A stretch of DNA of 28,321 nucleotides from Calditrichota bacterium (GCA_008501655.1 QQUK01000093.1:1-28321), one strand, 5' to 3'. Positions 1 to 8,950 are shown, numbered from the stretch's first letter. Notes: generated by a model not told the origin, from the letters alone. Numbers and translations: made by a program.

Positions 1-1
1 T

Positions 2-640
2 CATTTTGGATATGTTGTCCCTCCTGAATTTGTAGATGTTATTATGATAGCGCCTCATGCCCCGGGAATTGCGGTGCGGGAGAAATTTTTAGAACATGAA
101 TCGATTTCAGCATTTACATCTGTATCTCAGGATTTTACCGGTAAAGCAAAAAGTAAATTGATACGGTTATCAAAAGCGTTCGGAATTACCAAATCTAAAC
201 TTGTTGAAACCACATTTAAAGATGAAGCTATCGGCGATTTGTTCGGTGAACAGACGGTGCTTTGCGGAGGGATGTCGGAGCTTATCTTAGCCGGGTATAA
301 TACTCTGGTTAAAAACGGAATTCCTGAGGAAAATGCATATCTTGAGGTTGCCTATCAGCTTGATTTAATTATTGAACTGATTAAAAAATATGGTATTGAA
401 GGGATGTATGAACGGATTTCAGTTGCAGCAAGGTTCGGTTCTTTACAGAACGGGAAAAAAATTATCGATTCATCAGTCAGCAAAAAAATGGAAAAAGTGT
501 ACGAAGAAATTGCAAGCGGTAAGTTTCCTGATAAGCTGAATAAGTTAACAAAAGATGACATAGATCAACTTGGTAAAAAAGTGAAAAAATCATCAGTATC
601 ATCTTATGAATTCTTTGCCCGCAAATACTCCAAAAAATAG
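2..640 (+). CDS. ilvC: Ketol-acid reductoisomerase-like protein, C-terminal part (5' end outside window)
   Basis: The reading frame is open from base 2, so the N-terminal NADP-binding domain lies upstream of the window. What remains is the knotted helical domain. It holds the family signature TTFKDEAIGDLFGEQ followed by VLCGG, with the metal-binding Asp and Glu of DLFGE intact. KARI normally converts acetolactate to dihydroxyisovalerate in valine, leucine and isoleucine synthesis, using two Mg ions. Two usually invariant positions differ here. The Lys of the canonical APKGPG motif is His (APHAPG). The second Glu of the canonical FEVLHEL helix is Gln (LEVAYQL). The substrate-binding Ser is kept (ISVAARFG, canonical SDTAEFG). 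The family assignment is secure; full KARI activity is not. No clear terminator follows the stop codon. Confidence 0.82.
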   Translation, partial: HFGYVVPPEFVDVIMIAPHAPGIAVREKFLEHESISAFTSVSQDFTGKAKSKLIRLSKAFGITKSKLVETTFKDEAIGDLFGEQTVLCGGMSELILAGYNTLVKNGIPEENAYLEVAYQLDLIIELIKKYGIEGMYERISVAARFGSLQNGKKIIDSSVSKKMEKVYEEIASGKFPDKLNKLTKDDIDQLGKKVKKSSVSSYEFFARKYSKK

Positions 641-768
641 ATAAAAAACTATATAATACATCAAAAAACTTAAACTTTCCCCTCTATATGACAATTGTAT
701 GACATATTGATTTCTGATTAATAGTTTCTTTGTATTGTGAATAAAGTAATTTGTAAGGTGAAATCAGT

Positions 769-3024
769 ATGAATGTTCTACAGCGTTTTGGATTGCTTTG
801 TCTTATTTTTCTTGTAACCTGTTCCTCGATTTCGTCCGGTGAGCTGACCGGAAAGGTATTAAATAGCGAAACAAACAATCTTATCGGCGGCGTTAATGTG
901 AGAATAATTGAACTTAACCGTACGGTTGAGTCTGACAAAAAAGGTATTTTTCAGTTTATAAATATTCCCGATAACATATACACTGTTGTTGCGTCACATG
1001 TCGGCTATGATCAGGCTGATACAATTGCAGTAACCGTTTCCGGAGCAACCACAATCAATCTTAAATTGAAACCGTCACCTTGGGTTTTAAACGATGTTGT
1101 CATTACCGGGACGAGAACACCGCATCTTTTAAAAGATGTACCGGTGCAGACGGAAGTAATCTCTGAGCGGGATTTTGCCCGTACCGGTGCTAAGTCGGTT
1201 GATGAAGCTTTATCATCTGCAATTGGAATCAACATCAATGAAGACCTTTCTGGTCAGGCTGCCAATATTCGGGGAATCGAAGGTGACCGGGTATTAATTC
1301 TTGTCGATGGAGAACGTGCCGTTGGAAGAGTACGAGGAGCTATTGATCTCAGCCAATACTCCCTGAATAATGTTGCAAAAATAGAAGTGATTAAAGGTAC
1401 TGGTTCAACGTTGTATGGTTCTGATGCTATGGGTGGGGTTATAAATATTATTACCAAAAAACCTCAGGAAACTGAAGCAATTGCAGATGTTTATCTCGAT
1501 TATGGTAGATATAATCAGTACAATCCATCTGTTGACTTTAAATATGGTACAAGTCGTAATTCAATGTTACTGGGAGCCAATTATTATTCAACCGATGGCT
1601 TCGACCTTGATAAAACAACGCTTCATACAAATGGACAAGAGAAAATAAAACGATGGAATGGTACATCAAAATATAAGCGTAAGTTATCTGAAAATATGGA
1701 TTTGATTTTATCCGGCAGATATATGCAGGAAAAACGTGAATGGATTGAATCGGAAAAAAGAAAACTGAATGCTATCAGCGATACTGTAGATGTTCCTTTT
1801 GATGATATCGAAGAAAATAAACGGTATGAAGGTTCATTGAATATGAATTATCTTTCCGGTGATAAGTATTCAATGAAGATGCGTCTGTTTGCTACTTATT
1901 ACGATCATAAATGGAATAAATTCGCTGTCTCAGATGGTACCTGGGAAGACACATCGGATACGCAGGACCTCTTTATGGAAGCTTCGTATACCTCCAATTA
2001 TGTAATAGGCGAAAATCATATAGCTACTTACGGATTTGATTATAATTATCAGGACTTGACTTCAACAGAATTGATAAGCACAAAAGAAGCAGATAAATCT
2101 TATGCAACCTATCTGCAGTATGAATATCAGTTACTAAAGCAATTGAATATGATTATTGGAAGCAGGTACGAGCACCATTCTTCTTTCGGGGGACATTTTA
2201 ACCCGTCTTTTAATTTAATGTACAAGCCTAATGAGCAGATTAAATTTAGGGGTTTTGTCGGAAAAGGTTTTAGATCCCCTTCAATTAAAGAACAGTATTT
2301 TGTTTTTGATCATACATCGGCCGGATACATCGTCTACGGAGGAAATGCTATCGACCCTGAAACGATTGGATCGGATGCTGATTTCAAAGAGATGAAAGAA
2401 GAAAACTCTATCAACTCATCGATATCAGCCGAATTTTCTTATGGTACAATCGGATTGCACCGTATTACATACTTTTATAATCACCTTGATAACTTGATTG
2501 ATTTTATCTGGATAGACTTTGATGATGGTTACTGGCGTGGACGATATGTTTATCAAAATATCGAAGCAGCAATTACACAGGGGATTGAATGGGAATCAAG
2601 AATCAGGTTAAACAAATCGACTGATTTTTCATTTTCATATAATTATCTGAAAACAAAAGATCTTTCTACCGGAGACGAACTTCGAAACCGACCTGTTCAC
2701 ACCCTAAAATTCTTTTTAACATGGTTATTTCAAAAGAGTGGATTTGGCGGTTCGTTTTATGGTGATTTTGCATCGAAGAAGATCTGGGTTCCCCGTTCCA
2801 ATACCGGTGGGAATGAAAATGTTGATAGTGATGGAAATATCGTATTGGAAAATCAATATGCGCCACAACGCTTTCGCATTAATTTGAATTTGTTTAAACG
2901 ATTTGACAATAATTTGGAAATTTTTGTACGCGGTGAAAACCTTACTGATAATACTAATGTCGATTTCGGCTATTGGCCGGGATTGACAGTTTTTACAGGA
3001 ATAAAATATGATTTTAGTTTATAA
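769..3024 (+). CDS. TonB-dependent outer-membrane receptor, probably haem/iron uptake
   Basis: A 751-aa protein with an N-terminal signal peptide (about residues 1-23). A carboxypeptidase-regulatory-like beta-sandwich follows at about 25-100, typical of Bacteroidetes-type receptors. The plug domain at about 105-225 holds the VPVQTEVIS and GSTLYGSDAMGGVINIITKK signatures. A 22-strand-type barrel runs to the C-terminus. The plug resembles the BtuB/CirA/HmuR class that imports siderophores, cobalamin or haem using TonB energy. The substrate is inferred mainly from the next gene, 18 bp downstream, which encodes a HmuY-type lipoprotein; this copies the hmuY/hmuR pairing of haem uptake in Bacteroidetes, with the gene order reversed. 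The ATG is preceded by AAGGTGA. Full length, no frameshift seen. Confidence 0.9.
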   Translation: MNVLQRFGLLCLIFLVTCSSISSGELTGKVLNSETNNLIGGVNVRIIELNRTVESDKKGIFQFINIPDNIYTVVASHVGYDQADTIAVTVSGATTINLKLKPSPWVLNDVVITGTRTPHLLKDVPVQTEVISERDFARTGAKSVDEALSSAIGININEDLSGQAANIRGIEGDRVLILVDGERAVGRVRGAIDLSQYSLNNVAKIEVIKGTGSTLYGSDAMGGVINIITKKPQETEAIADVYLDYGRYNQYNPSVDFKYGTSRNSMLLGANYYSTDGFDLDKTTLHTNGQEKIKRWNGTSKYKRKLSENMDLILSGRYMQEKREWIESEKRKLNAISDTVDVPFDDIEENKRYEGSLNMNYLSGDKYSMKMRLFATYYDHKWNKFAVSDGTWEDTSDTQDLFMEASYTSNYVIGENHIATYGFDYNYQDLTSTELISTKEADKSYATYLQYEYQLLKQLNMIIGSRYEHHSSFGGHFNPSFNLMYKPNEQIKFRGFVGKGFRSPSIKEQYFVFDHTSAGYIVYGGNAIDPETIGSDADFKEMKEENSINSSISAEFSYGTIGLHRITYFYNHLDNLIDFIWIDFDDGYWRGRYVYQNIEAAITQGIEWESRIRLNKSTDFSFSYNYLKTKDLSTGDELRNRPVHTLKFFLTWLFQKSGFGGSFYGDFASKKIWVPRSNTGGNENVDSDGNIVLENQYAPQRFRINLNLFKRFDNNLEIFVRGENLTDNTNVDFGYWPGLTVFTGIKYDFSL

Positions 3025-3042
3025 AAGAATAAGGAGCAGAGT

Positions 3043-4122
3043 ATGAAACATTTTTTAACTTACTTAACTGTTTTTGGTTTACTTTTTGCGCTTGTAGGTT
3101 GTTCAGATGATGATGAGGATGGACCGACTGGTGGTGGTACACCGACCGGAACTGCAACATCAACATGGAATGCAACCGGAGGTTACTGGTCATCAAATAT
3201 TGACGGTACCGACAGTGATAATTTTACTTATTTCTCGTTCGACACAAAAGACACAACCACAACCGGTGTGCCGAAACTTGTGGTGAACAATTCAGCTGCA
3301 ACAGCTTGGGATATCGCTTTCCGTCGTGAAGAGATTAAAACTAATGGCGGGTCCTCAACTAACAATAGCGGTGATGTCGAAGTAGCCGATTTAGGTGTTG
3401 TGGATTATAGTGGTGTAACGATCGCTGACACTCTTGGCGCAACCTGGGTATCTGATTATATCGATTATTTTATTGATGAATGGTATAATTATAATCCTCA
3501 GACACATCAACTAACTGCCAATCAATTTGTATATTCTATGGTCGATGCATCAGGGGATCATTATATTAAGTTTCAAGTAGACTCAATGGTTGGAGGCGGT
3601 ATGCCACCAGACATGGGAACGGTATATATTAAATACTTTTACCAATCAACAGCAAATTCGCTGGTATTGGACGGAAGTGCTGTTGAAACTTCGATTGCCG
3701 TTGGTGCAAATCCTGCTTACTTTGATTTCTCTTCCGGTACAACAGTCACACCTGCTGATCCGACAAACTCACTTGATTGGGATATCATGTTCTATTCTTA
3801 CGAAATCGGACAAAATTCCGGGCCGAACGGTTCAGGAGATTGTGCTGCTTTCCCGGCATTTACAGAACTTGCTGACTCAACAGATTTTGCAGGCTTTACC
3901 GCTCAGCCGACCGGTGCACCGTTATTCCCGGATATTGCTGGTTCAGCTTTAACTGAATGGTATACTTATACAGGACCACCACTACATCAGCTTTTTTCTA
4001 ATTCCAATGTTTATCTGTTAAGAACCGGTGGAATAGTCTATAAAATGCGAATTGAAAGCTATTATGGCGAAAATGGTGATAAAGCGAGTGCAAATTATCA
4101 TTATATTTGGCAACAACTATAG
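3043..4122 (+). CDS. Lipoprotein with two tandem HmuY-like domains (putative haemophore)
   Basis: A 359-aa protein. Its signal peptide ends in a lipobox (ALVGC, Cys20) followed by an acidic SDDDED stretch and a Gly/Thr linker, so it is a lipidated surface or periplasmic protein. Two copies of one domain follow. Domain 1 (about 40-205) has FTYFSFDTKD, AWDIAFRREEIKTNGG, EWYNYNPQTHQL and YIKFQVDSM. Domain 2 (about 210-359) has AYFDFSSGT, DWDIMFYSYEIGQNSG, EWYTYTGPPLHQL and YKMRIESYYG. WDIxF and the WYxY...HQL block are features of HmuY-family proteins, which bind haem and pass it to the partner receptor. It follows the TonB receptor by 18 bp with an AAGGAG ribosome site, so the two are co-transcribed. 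A terminator follows. Haem binding is inferred. Confidence 0.8.
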   Translation: MKHFLTYLTVFGLLFALVGCSDDDEDGPTGGGTPTGTATSTWNATGGYWSSNIDGTDSDNFTYFSFDTKDTTTTGVPKLVVNNSAATAWDIAFRREEIKTNGGSSTNNSGDVEVADLGVVDYSGVTIADTLGATWVSDYIDYFIDEWYNYNPQTHQLTANQFVYSMVDASGDHYIKFQVDSMVGGGMPPDMGTVYIKYFYQSTANSLVLDGSAVETSIAVGANPAYFDFSSGTTVTPADPTNSLDWDIMFYSYEIGQNSGPNGSGDCAAFPAFTELADSTDFAGFTAQPTGAPLFPDIAGSALTEWYTYTGPPLHQLFSNSNVYLLRTGGIVYKMRIESYYGENGDKASANYHYIWQQL

Positions 4123-4141
4123 CATACAGGACTGAATTTCT

Positions 4142-4170
4142 AACCCCTGCCTGCGGGTAGGGGTTTTTTT
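4142..4170 (+). terminator. Intrinsic terminator after the haem-uptake pair
   Basis: A 10-bp stem (AACCCCTGCC with GGTAGGGGTT, one G-T wobble) closes a 4-base loop and runs straight into seven Ts. It starts 20 bp after the lipoprotein stop codon and ends about 50 bp before the next gene. It separates the receptor/lipoprotein operon from the HEAT-cyclophilin operon. Confidence 0.92.
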
Positions 4171-4222
4171 ATGTCTACAATAATAGTTGACCGATTATAA
4201 AGACTACCGTAGATTTTAGATT

Positions 4223-6214
4223 ATGAAAAATTTGATACTAACGTTACTTGTGATAGCTTTATTTGCTGTCGCTGCTTTTTACATTTATGATAACATCCGT
4301 GAACGGACACACGAAGAGAAAATTGCTGAAATCATTCATCTTGAAGACAGCCGTGATTTTTCTGCAAAACTTATTTCTTATACCCAGGATTCAGTTGTCT
4401 CCATCAGAGCCAGAGCAGCTCTTGCGGTCGGCCGCATTGGCGCCAAAGGAGCCGGTGAATTGCTGTATCGATTGGTAGCTGAAGATGTTGACGATGTCGC
4501 TTCGGTTGCGGCATTCGCCATCGGACTAACCGGAGAATCAAAATATACCAACCCTCTCGCTGACCTTGCTCAGACGGCTCCCTCGCGGGTAGCTGAAAAT
4601 ATTGTAGCATCAATAGGACGATTGGCTGACAGTACTTCGACCGGTATACATAAAGAGTTGACTTCGTTTCTGCTGCATCCTTCACCAGAGGTTCGAGCCC
4701 AGGCATGTTATGCGCTCTTTCGGGCAAACGCCAGAACTGAAGCTACGGCTTTGATAGATTTTATTGAACAAGAAAAGGATGAAGAGGCACAGCTTGCGGC
4801 ACTATATGCCCTCTCTCGGATGCGGGTTCAGGATGCTTATAATACCTATGTGTCGTTTTTAGCCGATGCTGACCCGTTTGTCCGGTCACTTGCTCTTCGC
4901 GGAGTCGGTTTGTCGGATAACAAAGGTGCCATTCATTATCTTACAATTGCCTTAAATGATTCCGATAAAAATGTCGTTGCAACAGCGATTTCAATTCTGG
5001 CCGGCAAAGAGGATGATACTTCGAAAAAGAAATTAGCCGCGCTGCTTCCCAAAACCAAAGATGAAAAACTGTTGGTCGATATTATCAACGGTCTTTTCCG
5101 TCAGAATAATCAGACAGCTCTTGAAGATATTCGCTATATTCTGGAAACGAACAACTCACCCAATATCATTTCAGCATCGATTAAATATCTTGCGGCAACC
5201 GAACAGGATAAAGCTGTGATGAAAATTGATTCGTTAATGCGGAATGAGAACCGGCAGATTCGGGCAGCAGCAGCCGAAGCGTTTGGAATAATCGGTTCTA
5301 AAAATAATATTCCCCGGCTTTCGATTCTTTTTTCGGATTCAGACCCGCTCGTGCGGATGACTGCGATGTCGCAGCTTCTTGATATCGACAGCACCAATCT
5401 GAAATTCTATCTTGATCAGGCGTTGGCTGACAGCAATTTTGTCATGCGCTCAGTGGCGATTGATGAAATCACTACACGCAAACTCATTGCCTATCTTCCC
5501 CAGTTAAGAAATATCTCGATGAATGCAGCAAACCTCAAAAGCGATATCCGCCGGTCTCTCGCTGATTGTGCCGGAAGATTTTTATCGGATAATAAAAATG
5601 ATACCAACGCATTGCGTATACTTGTCAACGCTTCCCTTGACAAAAATTATATTGTCCGTAAAGAAGCGATTGCCCAGTATAATGATATACTCGGTGAAGA
5701 CCGCTCCGATATGCTTCGCACGGTACAAACGAGATTTTCAACATCACAAATTGAAAAAGCGATTAAAAAATATAGAGTAAATCCAACGGCAACAATTATA
5801 ACATCAAAAGGTCAGTTTGACCTTGAACTTTATTTTGATGTCGCCCCGCTTACGGTAATGAATTTTATCGACCTTGCTGAAAAAGGTTTTTATGACAATC
5901 TGATTTTTCATCGGGTCATCTCAAGCTTTGTTGCTCAGGGTGGTGACCCCGAAGGTACCGGTTGGGGCGGACCCGGGTATATGATTCGATGTGAATACTC
6001 CGATGTTCCGTATATCCGCGGGACAGTCGGTGTGGCGACATCGGGAAAAGATACCGGCGGGTCACAATTTTTTATCGCACATACACCGCTTCCGCATCTT
6101 GATGCCCGGTATACTGTCTTCGGACAGGTGATATTCGGCATGGATGAAGTTGATAAACTGGTTGTTGGTGATACTATAAAAGAAATACTTATACAAGAGG
6201 GCAAACAGTTATGA
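4223..6214 (+). CDS. HEAT-repeat protein fused to a C-terminal cyclophilin-type peptidyl-prolyl isomerase
   Basis: A 663-aa protein. A hydrophobic N-terminal segment (about residues 3-20) indicates export or a membrane anchor. Residues about 35-505 are HEAT-like alpha-alpha repeats, with recurring blocks such as VRARAALAVGRIG, VRAQACYALFRA, IRAAAAEAFGIIGSK and VRMTAMSQLLD. Residues about 522-660 form a complete cyclophilin domain: FHRVISSFVAQGGDPEGTG, the GSQFFIAH signature and TVFGQVIFGMDEVDKL. The catalytic Arg of FHRV is present. Cyclophilins speed Xaa-Pro cis-trans isomerisation. The HEAT scaffold would present a large client-binding surface, so a role in folding exported proteins is likely but inferred. 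The stop codon overlaps the next start (ATGA), so translation is coupled. Confidence 0.9.
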   Translation: MKNLILTLLVIALFAVAAFYIYDNIRERTHEEKIAEIIHLEDSRDFSAKLISYTQDSVVSIRARAALAVGRIGAKGAGELLYRLVAEDVDDVASVAAFAIGLTGESKYTNPLADLAQTAPSRVAENIVASIGRLADSTSTGIHKELTSFLLHPSPEVRAQACYALFRANARTEATALIDFIEQEKDEEAQLAALYALSRMRVQDAYNTYVSFLADADPFVRSLALRGVGLSDNKGAIHYLTIALNDSDKNVVATAISILAGKEDDTSKKKLAALLPKTKDEKLLVDIINGLFRQNNQTALEDIRYILETNNSPNIISASIKYLAATEQDKAVMKIDSLMRNENRQIRAAAAEAFGIIGSKNNIPRLSILFSDSDPLVRMTAMSQLLDIDSTNLKFYLDQALADSNFVMRSVAIDEITTRKLIAYLPQLRNISMNAANLKSDIRRSLADCAGRFLSDNKNDTNALRILVNASLDKNYIVRKEAIAQYNDILGEDRSDMLRTVQTRFSTSQIEKAIKKYRVNPTATIITSKGQFDLELYFDVAPLTVMNFIDLAEKGFYDNLIFHRVISSFVAQGGDPEGTGWGGPGYMIRCEYSDVPYIRGTVGVATSGKDTGGSQFFIAHTPLPHLDARYTVFGQVIFGMDEVDKLVVGDTIKEILIQEGKQL

Positions 6215-7002
6215 AAAAACTGATAACCGTAACAGTACTATTGTTCCTGATAATTCCGAATCTTTCCGCACAGAATGATACTGAAAAAGACGGCCTGATT
6301 AAACAGATTCTCATGGTCGAGCAGCACCAGAGAGAACAGGTACAGACGGTGACGTTTGATGCTGAATATATCGAGGGTGAAGACAAAGATGGTGAGTTTG
6401 TAGAAAAGATCCGCTTTGATAAAAAAATCTCAGTCAAATATCTTGAGGATACCGCTCTGTTCCACGAGGAGTTCCTTGCCTTCTACAAAGAAGGCGAGCT
6501 TCAGGAAGAGAAAAAACTGAAAGATGAAGCAAAAGACCGCAAAGAGAAAAAAGAAAAACGGAAAGCAAAGGATATCTCCTATTCGATGCTTGAACCGTTT
6601 CATGATACTGCATTATATACAATTGACTATCTCGGTATAGCCAACGATTCGATTGAGGGATATATCTGCCATCATTTTAAAGTTGAGGCAAAAGAAGAGG
6701 ACCCGGATTTAATCAACGGTAACTTTTATTTTGACTCTGAATCTTTTCAGTTGGTCCGGGTTGATTTCCAGCCGGCGAAACTTGTGAAAAAGATGATGTT
6801 TAAAATGAAAGAGTTCAACATGTCGATTCTCTTTGCTCCGACTGATGAAAACTTCTGGTTTCCAAAACAGTTTGATATCGCCGGTAAAGGAAAAGCGATG
6901 TTTTTCATCGGTGTGAAATTCGCAGGAACCGAATATTACCGCAATCCGCAGGTGAATGTTGAAATTCCGGATGAACTGTTTGCTCCTGAAGATAAAGATT
7001 GA
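6211..7002 (+). CDS. Exported protein of unknown function, possible LolA-like beta-sheet fold
   Basis: A 263-aa protein with a signal peptide ending around Ser-Ala-Gln (residues 19-21). A highly charged Lys/Glu stretch lies at about residues 93-117. The second half alternates short beta strands (GYICHHFKVEAKEEDP, GNFYFDSESFQLVRVDFQP, FWFPKQFDIAGKGKAMF), resembling periplasmic outer-membrane lipoprotein-sorting-like proteins that carry lipids or lipoproteins. I do not recognise a specific family. It overlaps the HEAT-cyclophilin gene by 4 bp, so the two products are probably made together and may act together in the periplasm. No catalytic motif is seen. Confidence 0.75.
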   Translation: MKKLITVTVLLFLIIPNLSAQNDTEKDGLIKQILMVEQHQREQVQTVTFDAEYIEGEDKDGEFVEKIRFDKKISVKYLEDTALFHEEFLAFYKEGELQEEKKLKDEAKDRKEKKEKRKAKDISYSMLEPFHDTALYTIDYLGIANDSIEGYICHHFKVEAKEEDPDLINGNFYFDSESFQLVRVDFQPAKLVKKMMFKMKEFNMSILFAPTDENFWFPKQFDIAGKGKAMFFIGVKFAGTEYYRNPQVNVEIPDELFAPEDKD

Positions 7003-7025
7003 TTACTTAACATAATTCGATCCCT

Positions 7026-7805
7026 ATGCTGATCTTTACAACCGACAAACCGAGATTGCAGCATCACTTTGAAAAAGACAAGGTGCTTTTTTCCTACCAT
7101 TTAGGTGACCTTGATGATTTCTACTGGGACAATTGTCAATGGGCAGTTGATTATGCCGACCGGGCAAGGATTGAAGAGTGTATTTTAATCTATACCGGAT
7201 GCAAAGTCCCATCGATAATGGCTTTTGGTGTTTCGGAACGGTTTGACGGTCTCCTTGAGCAGATGATTCCGCTGATGCCCCCGAAGTTTTATTGCCATTT
7301 TTTCAAAAATTCCCGGAAAAAGTTTTTGGATGCATTCAAGGAATCATCACTCGGTTCTTTTTACAAAATGCAGCTGCAGACATTTCATAAAGTTGAGAAT
7401 AAAGACGGGCATAATATCGTACAGCTTGATAAAACTCATATACCGGAACTTGAGTCATTATATGAACGTGCTTATCCGGAAAACTATTTTATTGAAAAGA
7501 TGCTTGAGACCGGAAAATATTACGGTGTGATAATAGATAATAAAATTGTATCGGTGACTGGAGTACATGTCGATTCGGACAAATACAAAGTTGCTGTGCT
7601 TGGGAATATCACTACCGACCCGGAGTACCGTGGTAAAGGGCTGGCGACGATTGTGACATCGCATCTGCTGGAAAAATTAACGGCTGATGAAAAGCTTGTC
7701 TGTCTGAATGTACGGTCTGATAATCCAGCGGCGATAGCATCGTATAAAAAGTTAGGCTTTGTCAAAGTACACGACTACGAAGAATCACTGTTTGAATTGA
7801 AATAA
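7026..7805 (+). CDS. GNAT-family (FR47-like) N-acetyltransferase
   Basis: A 259-aa protein. The C-terminal half (about residues 120-259) is a GNAT fold. GNITTDPEYRGKGLA is motif A, with the acetyl-CoA pyrophosphate-binding R-G-K-G-L-A loop. NVRSDNPAAIASYKKLGF is motif B, with the Asn and Tyr usual in FR47-type enzymes. The N-terminal half (about 1-115) is a second, degenerate region with no acetyl-CoA motif and may hold the substrate site. It would transfer acetyl from acetyl-CoA to an unidentified amine. It lies 23 bp after the preceding gene on the same strand, but no good ribosome-binding site precedes the ATG. Confidence 0.85.
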   Translation: MLIFTTDKPRLQHHFEKDKVLFSYHLGDLDDFYWDNCQWAVDYADRARIEECILIYTGCKVPSIMAFGVSERFDGLLEQMIPLMPPKFYCHFFKNSRKKFLDAFKESSLGSFYKMQLQTFHKVENKDGHNIVQLDKTHIPELESLYERAYPENYFIEKMLETGKYYGVIIDNKIVSVTGVHVDSDKYKVAVLGNITTDPEYRGKGLATIVTSHLLEKLTADEKLVCLNVRSDNPAAIASYKKLGFVKVHDYEESLFELK

Positions 7806-7817
7806 TGAGGAGGAAAC

Positions 7818-8297
7818 ATGCGGGGTTTGTTTGAGATTGGTGTGAGGTTGGTTGGATTGTTTTTTGTGCTGTACAATTTTATGGAAGTATCGTTTGCAAT
7901 TAAATTTATCATTGTCGATTTTGAATACTATATAAATGGTACATATGAAATGTACTTTTTACCTGGTTTTGTATTATTTATAATTGGTATAGTTCTTTTC
8001 TTTAAACCAAAAATAATCTCCAAGAAGTTAAAAATTGAAGATAGAGAAGAAACTATCAGAGTCATTGATGCATTAAAAGTTCTCCAGGTTGGTCTTATAC
8101 TTTTAGGTTTTTATTTTCTTTCTCATAATTTATATAGATTCCTTCATAAGGTATTCAGTTATAATGCATACGAATACAAGGATTATTTTACACTTATAAA
8201 TACAGTAGTTTTACATATAATAATATTTGGACTTTGTATGTTTTTAATATATAAGTCTGATAAAATTGCAAGATTTCTATTGTTGGAAAAAGAATAA
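7818..8297 (+). CDS. Small four-helix membrane protein, unknown function
   Basis: A 159-aa protein with four hydrophobic segments (about residues 5-28, 43-63, 88-108 and 126-150) separated by short charged loops, such as KPKIISKKLKIEDREE after the second. A strong GGAGG lies 8 bp before the ATG, and the gene starts 12 bp after the acetyltransferase stop, so it is in the same transcript. The coding sequence is visibly richer in A and T than its neighbours, which may mean weak constraint or acquisition. It ends 1 bp before the end of the convergent YiiX-like gene. No family recognised. Confidence 0.7.
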   Translation: MRGLFEIGVRLVGLFFVLYNFMEVSFAIKFIIVDFEYYINGTYEMYFLPGFVLFIIGIVLFFKPKIISKKLKIEDREETIRVIDALKVLQVGLILLGFYFLSHNLYRFLHKVFSYNAYEYKDYFTLINTVVLHIIIFGLCMFLIYKSDKIARFLLLEKE

Positions 8298-8298
8298 A

Positions 8299-8928
8299 TT
8301 ATTTTTTGGTAGATGTGTAAATTTCTGTTAACAACTCAGAATCAGCTATATCCTCAGGTGATACCATACTTTCCTCAAGAGGCGGATTGTTGCCGTAGCG
8401 TCTTTGCATAACAGCTTTTACAATCGGATTGGATAGATCGTACTCTTTCATTTTCTTTAATTCACACAGCTCAATATCCGCACCCCGTTCGAAGACTTTC
8501 CAGACGAGCTCTGAACAGTAAAGCTCTGCATCGGACCAGTTGAAATACCGGTCATACCGTTTATTGAGAAATTTATCACCCTCAAAGATCATATTCTGAA
8601 TAACATCTGAAGTTAAGAGTGAATCGGAACCAGTCAAACGCTTGATAACATAAAAATCATCAACACCACGGACAATCCATTGATCGAGTTTTGTATAAGT
8701 GACTGGATGGACAGCCTCGAGGACAAATGGTATTGAATCTTTATAAAATATAATTCCGACGTGTGTATATTTAGAATGAGTAGCAAGTTCGATAGCTTTA
8801 CTCTGCCGAGAGAGGGAGTTTTGGAATATGATATCGCCGTACTTAACGTTGGATAAATCAACTGAAAAAGATGATAGAGTAAATGACAAAATAATAAATA
8901 TTATCAGATAGATTGTAATTTTTTTCAT
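8299..8928 (-). CDS. YiiX-like permuted papain-fold cysteine hydrolase (NlpC/P60 superfamily)
   Basis: A 209-aa protein with an N-terminal signal peptide (about 1-22). GDIIFQNSLSRQSKAIELAT and HSKYTHVGIIF match the YiiX/YebB-type family. Cys138 (ELYCSELVWK) is the predicted nucleophile and His56 (YTHVGI) its partner, with Glu71 (VLEAV) as a likely third polar residue. This is the order of the circularly permuted NlpC/P60 fold. These enzymes are thought to cut amide or ester bonds in lipids, peptidoglycan or peptides; the substrate here is unknown. Its start lies 54 bp after the Zn-ribbon gene's stop on the same strand, with a hairpin repeat between them. Confidence 0.85.
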   Translation of the reverse strand: MKKITIYLIIFIILSFTLSSFSVDLSNVKYGDIIFQNSLSRQSKAIELATHSKYTHVGIIFYKDSIPFVLEAVHPVTYTKLDQWIVRGVDDFYVIKRLTGSDSLLTSDVIQNMIFEGDKFLNKRYDRYFNWSDAELYCSELVWKVFERGADIELCELKKMKEYDLSNPIVKAVMQRRYGNNPPLEESMVSPEDIADSELLTEIYTSTKK

Positions 8929-8950
8929 AATTCTTATACAAACTTTAGTA

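Noticed and set aside
4404..4727. A 107-residue - strand open frame opposite the HEAT region.
   Set aside because: Shadow of a clear HEAT-repeat coding frame; no family or start signal.
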